From the NCBI GenBank assembly GCA_002709955.1, contig PAQY01000013.1, forward strand, positions 1-64,000: DNA of 64,000 nt. Reading direction: 5' to 3'. Under the pieces are notes generated by a model. It searched no databases and was not told the DNA's origin. It worked only from the letters and a program-made list of their open reading frames with translations. Shown piece after piece: positions 59,122 through 64,000 of this stretch. The position numbers and the translations under genes were made by a program. Each line of letters opens with the position of its first letter. Positions within the stretch are counted from its first letter, which is position 1. The stretch comes from Rhodospirillaceae bacterium (GTDB lineage: Bacteria; Pseudomonadota; Alphaproteobacteria; UBA8366; Aestuariispiraceae).

Positions 59122-60093
59122 ATGATCAAAGGGTATGTCAGCGACAAAGGTCGGCTGGTCAGTATTGACTCCCCAATGGATCATATGGACCAGGTGATCT
59201 GGTTTGATCTGTTGCACCCGACCCTGGATGAAGAGCTGATGCTGGGGCGTCGCCTGGGAATTACGCTGCCAACGCGAGAGGATATGGAGGAAATCGAAAT
59301 ATCCTCTCGCCTGTATTTCGAGAATGATGCGGCCTTTATGACCGCGACGCTGCCATCCCAGGTGGAGGGGGATAGCCCTATCCTGGCACCCGTGTCCTTT
59401 ATCCTGACGGACCATCGCCTTGTGACGGTGCGCTATCATGAGCCCCGTTCCTTTTTCACCTTTGCAATCCATGCCGAAAAAGCCGCCATGGGCTGTACAT
59501 CCGGTGAGTCTGCTCTTGTCGCCCTGCTGGAAGCTGTTGTGGACCGCCTCGCCGATATTTTGGAACATGGCGCGCGCGATCTGGACAAGATTTCCCGTGA
59601 TATCCTGCAACAGGATCGCCGGTCCCCTTTAAGAAGCAAGGATTTCCAGCATTTGCTGCGTGAAATCGGACTGTCTGGTGACTTGACTTCTGATATCCGC
59701 GACTGTCTGGCAACGATGGAACGGCTTGTCGGCTTTCTGGGACATGCCTTGGGGCAGCGAAAGGTCACGAAGGAGCTTAAGGAGCGCGTCAAAACCCTGT
59801 CCCGGGACATTCGCTCTCTGGCAGATTACTCCGGTTTCATGTCCCAGAAGATCACCTTCCTGCTGGATGCCACCCTTGGCATGATCAGTATCGAGCAAAA
59901 CGGCATTATAAAGATCCTATCCGTAGCCTCCGTCGTGTTCCTGCCGCCAACCCTGATCGCCTCCTTCTACGGGATGAACTTTCAATATATGCCAGAGTTG
60001 GAGTCACCCTATGGCTACCCCATCGCCTTTGGCGCGATGGTGCTGTCGGCCATCCTGCCGTATCTTTTCTTCAAATATAAGAAATGGCTGTAA
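59122..60093 (+). CDS. corA: CorA-family magnesium transporter
   Basis: A 323-aa channel with a large N-terminal cytosolic funnel (residues 1-240) and two C-terminal membrane helices: IIKILSVASVVFLPPTLIASF near 262-282 leading into Tyr283-Gly284-Met285-Asn286, the selectivity motif, and IAFGAMVLSAILPYLFF, then KYKKWL. A regular CorA length and topology. Starts 24 bases after the peptidase. Transports Mg2+ (or Co2+/Ni2+) down the membrane potential. Confidence 0.95.
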   Translation: MIKGYVSDKGRLVSIDSPMDHMDQVIWFDLLHPTLDEELMLGRRLGITLPTREDMEEIEISSRLYFENDAAFMTATLPSQVEGDSPILAPVSFILTDHRLVTVRYHEPRSFFTFAIHAEKAAMGCTSGESALVALLEAVVDRLADILEHGARDLDKISRDILQQDRRSPLRSKDFQHLLREIGLSGDLTSDIRDCLATMERLVGFLGHALGQRKVTKELKERVKTLSRDIRSLADYSGFMSQKITFLLDATLGMISIEQNGIIKILSVASVVFLPPTLIASFYGMNFQYMPELESPYGYPIAFGAMVLSAILPYLFFKYKKWL

Positions 60094-60186
60094 CCCGATA
60101 TTCCAATCCCATGCGATAGAATAAGTCGGGGATGGTGTAAGAGTGGCCCATTTTCTGGAACGATCGTTCTGTAAATTTTATCCGTA

Positions 60187-61197
60187 TCAATCCACCTGCA
60201 TCATGATCTTGCCAATATGGCTGGACGTTTCCATCAGGCGGTGGGCGTCGGCGGCCTCTTTCAGGGGGAAGGTCTTGTGGATGACCGGGGCAACCTTGCC
60301 GGAATCCAATAGGGGCCAGACATCCCGGGCCAGATTCTCAGTAATCGTGGTCTTTTCAGCAATGGTTTGGGGCCGCAATGTCGCGCCCAGGACGGTCAGG
60401 CGGTTCATCAGTATCCGCGAGAAATCAACTTCCGCCTTCGGGCCTTTCAGGAAGGCGATGAAATTGTATCGACCGTCGCGGCGCAGCAGTTTCAGGCCGG
60501 GATTGATATAGGGGCCGCCCACCATGTCCAGAATAACGTCCAGGCCGGGTCCGCCAGTCATGTCTTTGGTCCAGGCGGCGGCCTGTTCCGCCCAATCGCC
60601 TTCCTTGTAATTGATCGCCAGATCAGCGCCCAGTTCCAGGCAGGTCTGGCATTTCTCGTTGCTGCCTGCGGTGATCGCGACCTGGGCACCATAGGCCTTT
60701 CCCAATTGAATGGCGGTCGTGCCGATGCCGCTGGACCCGCCATGTACCAACAGGCGTTCGCCCGCGGTCAGTTTGGCGCGCATGAAGATATTGTAATAGA
60801 CGGTGAAGAACGTTTCCGGCAGCGCCGCAGCGCGGATCATATCATATCCCTGGGGCAGGCGCAGACAATGTCCGGCAGGCACGCGGCAGTATTGCGCATA
60901 GCCGCCGCCGGGGGTCAGGGCACAGATCTGATCACCAATGCTCCAGGCCGTGACGCCTTCTCCCAGGGCGACAACCTCCCCCGCGATTTCCAGGCCGGGC
61001 AGAGGGGAGGCATCGGGCGGCGGCGGGTATGCGCCGGCTCGCTGGGATACATCCGGACGGTTTACGCCCGCTGCATGCACTTTTACCAGAACCTCGCCCG
61101 TGCGGGGCTGGGGCGTTTCGACCTCCGTTAGTTTCAGAACCTCTGGCCCGCCAGGGGTGGTGATTTCGATGGCCTGCATACGGGCGGGAAGGGACAT
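60187..61197 (-). CDS. NAD(P)H:quinone oxidoreductase (MDR superfamily, PIG3-like)
   Basis: A 336-aa enzyme from ATG 61197 (AAAGGAG 6 bases upstream; ATG 61179 is possible). MQAIEITTPGGPEVLKLTEV at the start, AGVNRPDVSQRAGAYPPPPDASPLPGLEIAGEV in parts near 45-78, and the NADPH motif LVHGGSSGIGTTAIQLGKAYG near 150-170 define the QOR/PIG3 group. No structural zinc cysteines. It reduces quinones or enones. Convergent with corA and divergent from the DUF1192 gene. Confidence 0.92.
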   Translation of the reverse strand: MSLPARMQAIEITTPGGPEVLKLTEVETPQPRTGEVLVKVHAAGVNRPDVSQRAGAYPPPPDASPLPGLEIAGEVVALGEGVTAWSIGDQICALTPGGGYAQYCRVPAGHCLRLPQGYDMIRAAALPETFFTVYYNIFMRAKLTAGERLLVHGGSSGIGTTAIQLGKAYGAQVAITAGSNEKCQTCLELGADLAINYKEGDWAEQAAAWTKDMTGGPGLDVILDMVGGPYINPGLKLLRRDGRYNFIAFLKGPKAEVDFSRILMNRLTVLGATLRPQTIAEKTTITENLARDVWPLLDSGKVAPVIHKTFPLKEAADAHRLMETSSHIGKIMMQVD

Positions 61198-61283
61198 GAG
61201 AACTCCTTTCGGGGGGTTGCTGTGAACGCGTGTGACCGCAATACTGACAGCCGTCGTAAGACGCTGCAAGGGAGCCTGAACAG

Positions 61284-61466
61284 ATGTTTGATGAAGAAGA
61301 GAAACCAAGGCCCAAAGGCATCCAACCCCTGGACCTGGATATGATGAGTATTGAGGCTTTGGAAGACTATATCACTGAACTGGAAACGGAAATCGCGCGC
61401 GTGCGGGTGAAAATTGACAGCAAAAAGTCAGCCCGCGGCGCGGCGGAGAGTTTCTTTAAATCTTAA
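61284..61466 (+). CDS. DUF1192 protein
   Basis: A 60-aa protein starting MFDEEEKPRPKGIQPLDLD and containing SIEALEDYITELETEIARV, the DUF1192 signature found in most alphaproteobacteria. It should form a short coiled coil (residues 24-50). AGGGAG precedes the ATG by about 10 bases. Function unknown; often near quinone oxidoreductase genes. Confidence 0.9.
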   Translation: MFDEEEKPRPKGIQPLDLDMMSIEALEDYITELETEIARVRVKIDSKKSARGAAESFFKS

Positions 61467-61471
61467 GAGGT

Positions 61472-61606
61472 GTGAAACCGCCAAGGACGCAAAGGAGGCG
61501 CTAAGGGTGCGGAGATAATGAGTTTGGCTTTAGAGAAACCCCTTGGCGTGCTTCGCGTGAACTTTGCGCCCTTTGCGGTTAAACCTTTTGGAAAGCGTTA
61601 AAATTC
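61472..61606. repeat. REP-like imperfect inverted repeat of CGCAAAGG/CGCCAAGG units
   Basis: The left arm (about 61472-61507) contains ACCGCCAAGG, ACGCAAAGG and GCGCTAAGG in series. The right arm (about 61550-61606), on the other strand, reads AACCGCAAAGG, GCGCAAAG and CACGCCAAGG. The two arms can pair into a long imperfect hairpin. Such CGCAAAGG-type intergenic elements are scattered in many bacterial genomes. No coding content. Confidence 0.6.
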
Positions 61607-61636
61607 ACCGCCCGTGATGCGGAAAGAGAGGCCTTC

Positions 61637-62644
61637 ATGACCACTGACAACAAGACCTGGATTCTGGATCACCACCCGGACGGCATGCCCACGCTGGATA
61701 CGTTCCGAATGGAGACAAACGACATCCCCAGAGCAGCAGAGGGAGAGGTTTTGGGCAAGGCGCGCTGGCTGTCGGTGGACCCCTATATGCGCGGGCGCAT
61801 TTCTGCTCAGGCGAATTACGCTGGCGGTGTTGCCGTTGGGGAGGCAATGCACGGCGCCGCGGTGGCGGAGGTGATCGAGAGCCATCATCCCGATTGGAAG
61901 CCGGGCGATTTGTTTGAAACCATTAAATTCGGCTGGCGGGAATATGCCGCCGTGCCGGGCGATGGCCTGACCCGTGTTGATCCGTCCCTGGGGCCCGAAC
62001 ATGCTTATCTCAGCTATCTTGGCATGCCAGGGCTGACTGCCCTGATCGCGTTGGATTTGATCGGGGATGTAAAACCGGGGGAAACAGTGCTTGTCTCTGC
62101 CGCGTCCGGTGCCGTGGGGCAGGTCGTGGGCCAGATTGCCAAAATTCGGGGTGCCCGCGCCGTGGCCGTGGCCAGCAGCCAGGAAAAGCTGGACTGGTGT
62201 GCGACGCTGGGCTTTGACGCAGGCATCAATTATCGCACACAGGATGACTTAGCCGCCGCAATCAAACAGGCCTGTCCAAAGGGTGTCGATGTGTTTTTCG
62301 ACAATACGGCGGGCCCGATCCACGACGCGGTGATGAACAATCTGGCCCTGAACGCGCGGATCATCATCTGTGGCACGATCAGCCTGGCTGGTCAGTTTGA
62401 ACAGCCGGATATGGGCGAACGGTTCCTGCGCAAAATCCTGGTCGCCCGCGCCCGAATGGAGGGTTTCCTGATCTTCGATCACACAGATAAATTCGACGCC
62501 GCCCGCCAGCAATTGGCCCAATGGGAAAAGGCGGGCAAGCTGACCTTCAAGACGGATATCATGGACGGAATAGACGCAATGCCCCAGGCCTTCCTGAACC
62601 TGCTCACCTCCCAGAATTTCGGCAAACAGGTGGTGCGGGTTTAG
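61637..62644 (+). CDS. NADP-dependent oxidoreductase (MDR, leukotriene B4 12-hydroxydehydrogenase/curcumin reductase type)
   Basis: A 335-aa zinc-free MDR reductase. ARWLSVDPYMRGRISAQANY (about residues 41-60), YLGMPGLTALIALDLIGDVKPGETVLVSAASGAVGQVVGQ in parts near 129-165 and VDVFFDNTAGPIHDAVMNNL near 218-237 are the markers of this class. It reduces the C=C bond of enones with NADPH. Leader GGAAAGAGAGG-like purine stretch precedes the ATG. A stand-alone gene behind the REP-like element. Confidence 0.93.
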   Translation: MTTDNKTWILDHHPDGMPTLDTFRMETNDIPRAAEGEVLGKARWLSVDPYMRGRISAQANYAGGVAVGEAMHGAAVAEVIESHHPDWKPGDLFETIKFGWREYAAVPGDGLTRVDPSLGPEHAYLSYLGMPGLTALIALDLIGDVKPGETVLVSAASGAVGQVVGQIAKIRGARAVAVASSQEKLDWCATLGFDAGINYRTQDDLAAAIKQACPKGVDVFFDNTAGPIHDAVMNNLALNARIIICGTISLAGQFEQPDMGERFLRKILVARARMEGFLIFDHTDKFDAARQQLAQWEKAGKLTFKTDIMDGIDAMPQAFLNLLTSQNFGKQVVRV

Positions 62645-62760
62645 GGAGAGAAAGCCGATCCAACGTAACGAATTTCATCTAACTCCATCCTACGAAACTG
62701 TTGTGAAAACGCCATGGGAACACATACTATGGTTGTGGTGGTGCTTGAGGGGTGGATGTG

Positions 62761-63783
62761 ATGAATATGCCGGGTTTAAATAGATTTATCGCCTTGGGTG
62801 CTTTCCTTTTGAGTGTGATCGCGACCCCGGCCTTGGCGAATGAATTGCCGCGTCTTCCAGAACAGTCGGAACACACGAAAGACATTGCTGGTTCCATCGA
62901 AGATGTCATCGCGCTGCAAAAGGCCTATTGGGGGGATTGCGATCCCTTGCTGGATGCCATCCCCGAAGACTCGCTGTCTGCAACAATGGAGCCGAAGACG
63001 CGGCGGTTGGCGATTGAGTTGCTAGAGCGGGGGCTGTGCCTGCCCTATGACCCAGAACTATCGCTTCGATTGATTGAAGCGGGCCATGATCAGAAAGACC
63101 CACGTGCAACGCTGCTGTTGGGATGGCGATATTGGTATGGCTATGGCGTGGAAACTGATATCGAACGGGCGAAAGACCTAATTGATGAAGCAATGCTGGC
63201 CTTCACGCCTTATCGAACCAGTGTGACTGCGGCATGGACGCAGTTTCTGAACGGCCGCCAAGTACCAGACTATGTGCGCGAGTGGGATGGTTGGTTTGCC
63301 CGGCAGGTTGATACAGAAGAGAAGAAAGTCCTGTTTGCATACCATTTGCTGGACGGGGCGTTGATCCTGCCAGACGGTCGCTTGCTGGGCTCCAGACCAC
63401 AGATTGCGTCAAAATGGTTTTCAGTGTTGGCGGTCAAAAATTTTGAGATTCAGTATCGATATGGAATTTTGCTATACGCTGGGCGTTTTGGGGAAGAGGC
63501 GCGCAGAGATGCCGATTATATGCTTATGCGGCCAGCAAGATGCCACTTTCTGCCAGCAGTCATGACCATGGCTGAAATCAGTTTTAAAGAAGGCCTAGAC
63601 GGCGTTCCTGGTGGATGGGAAAACGCTTATATTTGGTACAGAGTCGCTGATGCATTGGGCGTCGATGTAAAGAGCCAGTTAAGGACAGCAAAAATGAATC
63701 TATCCCCTTTGGATCTGTACGGGAATGACCCCCATCTAGAAAATATGGTTGATATTTGGATGGACAAAGGCTCTAGCTGCTGA
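62761..63783 (+). CDS. Secreted Sel1-like hypothetical protein
   Basis: A 340-aa protein from ATG 62761 (GAGGGG nine bases upstream; GTG 62752 possible). Signal peptide: FIALGAFLLSVIATPALA, cleavage probably before NELPRLP. The mature part holds paired helices with Sel1-like traces: LIEAGHDQKDPRATLLLGWRYWYGYGVETDIERA in parts near 100-140 and YIWYRVADALGVDVKSQL near the end. It resembles in plan the proteins at 22013 and 24988. The 3' half is somewhat more AT-rich. Periplasmic scaffold or envelope protein; function unknown. Confidence 0.75.
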   Translation: MNMPGLNRFIALGAFLLSVIATPALANELPRLPEQSEHTKDIAGSIEDVIALQKAYWGDCDPLLDAIPEDSLSATMEPKTRRLAIELLERGLCLPYDPELSLRLIEAGHDQKDPRATLLLGWRYWYGYGVETDIERAKDLIDEAMLAFTPYRTSVTAAWTQFLNGRQVPDYVREWDGWFARQVDTEEKKVLFAYHLLDGALILPDGRLLGSRPQIASKWFSVLAVKNFEIQYRYGILLYAGRFGEEARRDADYMLMRPARCHFLPAVMTMAEISFKEGLDGVPGGWENAYIWYRVADALGVDVKSQLRTAKMNLSPLDLYGNDPHLENMVDIWMDKGSSC

Positions 63784-63943
63784 ATGCTTTAGTGAAATAA
63801 CCGGCATTTATCACTGGTTTTACCGGTAACAACAATTTCATCATCTTTATGCACGAGCACCCAAAGTCCCTGTTTTGGGTATGAAAAATACTGTTTGCTG
63901 GTATCATGATTTCCCGATTCTGGCTGATGCCCGCTATTTCATC

Positions 63944-64000
63944 TTAGCTATTATAGAACGCAGCATGGAGCAGACGCGCGACCCATCGCCAGTCGGGCTG
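63944..64000 (-). CDS. C-terminal fragment of a gene entering from the right
   Basis: On the minus strand the last 57 bases read QPDWRWVARLLHAAFYNS then TAA (63946-63944). The composition looks protein-like, but only 18 residues are visible so this is weak. Between it and the stop of the Sel1-like gene (63784-63943) a second minus-strand frame without any start codon ends KTSDKCRLFH at 63790, perhaps a decayed gene end. No terminator was seen. Confidence 0.25.
   Translation of the reverse strand, partial: QPDWRWVARLLHAAFYNS

Noticed and set aside
60158-60169. GAACGATCGTTC perfect palindrome between corA and the quinone oxidoreductase
   Set aside because: It lies between convergent genes, is only 12 bp, and has no T-run on either side, so it is probably incidental.

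Overview
The window is alphaproteobacterial chromosome. The run rplU-rpmA-obgE-proB-proA-nadD-rsfS-rlmH, HspQ, heterotetrameric sarcosine oxidase, a three-subunit proton-translocating transhydrogenase, DUF1192 and a GlxA/GbdR-type AraC regulator all fit that class. Host DNA is moderately GC-rich by eye. A Rhodospirillales- or Sneathiella-like bacterium seems plausible, but genus cannot be fixed from sequence alone.

Region 1 (1-7493) is an integrated mobile element, read almost entirely on the minus strand. It runs off the left edge and abuts the 3' end of a tRNA-Ser(CGA) gene (7494-7583). Right to left it carries a P4-type tyrosine integrase, an unknown 403-aa protein, an AlpA/excisionase-like HTH protein, a C-terminally clipped HNH endonuclease, a replication-initiator-like HTH protein with iteron-like repeats inside its coding sequence, a DUF5681 protein, several tiny overlapping genes and the start of a long protein resembling a phage internal virion protein. 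It is a cryptic prophage or phage satellite.

Region 2 (7584-16500) is housekeeping: ribosomal proteins L21/L27, a strong terminator, Obg GTPase, proline synthesis (proB, proA), nadD, rsfS, rlmH, a HigBA toxin-antitoxin pair and the EttA ABC-F translation factor. Region 3 (16500-22764) holds a LuxI/FeeM-like N-acyltransferase overlapping a LuxR-like regulator, a DMT exporter, DinB, HspQ, an acyl-CoA synthetase and a secreted Sel1 protein.

Region 4 (22765-46200) is the metabolic core and concerns methyl groups. A plus-strand set (corrinoid protein, DUF1638, 'virulence factor' PF13769 family) and a minus-strand operon (ArsR-SAM methyltransferase regulator, metF, a zinc-ligand-less BHMT/MetH-like protein, CH3-H4folate:corrinoid methyltransferase, RACo-type corrinoid reactivase, second MetF-like protein) form a split corrinoid/folate one-carbon pathway. 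Next to it lie soxBDAG and a divergent GlxA-family regulator. Together they suggest catabolism of glycine betaine or another methylamine through dimethylglycine and sarcosine, with methyl groups passed to tetrahydrofolate. The substrate:corrinoid methyltransferase (MttB-type) is not in the window. Repeated TGTCG half-sites 21 bp apart upstream of both sox and the corrinoid gene suggest shared control. Between these blocks lie a D-amino acid aminotransferase, a giant indolepyruvate ferredoxin oxidoreductase, dCTP deaminase and a sugar-nucleotide epimerase.

Region 5 (46200-64000) holds DUF1801, a secreted small protein, the pnt transhydrogenase operon with a clear terminator, an ABC1/UbiB-like kinase, an AT-rich orphan gene, a hydrolase, GST, long-chain acyl-CoA synthetase, M3 peptidase, CorA, two MDR oxidoreductases, a REP-like inverted repeat and a secreted Sel1-like protein. 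No rRNA and no CRISPR array were seen.
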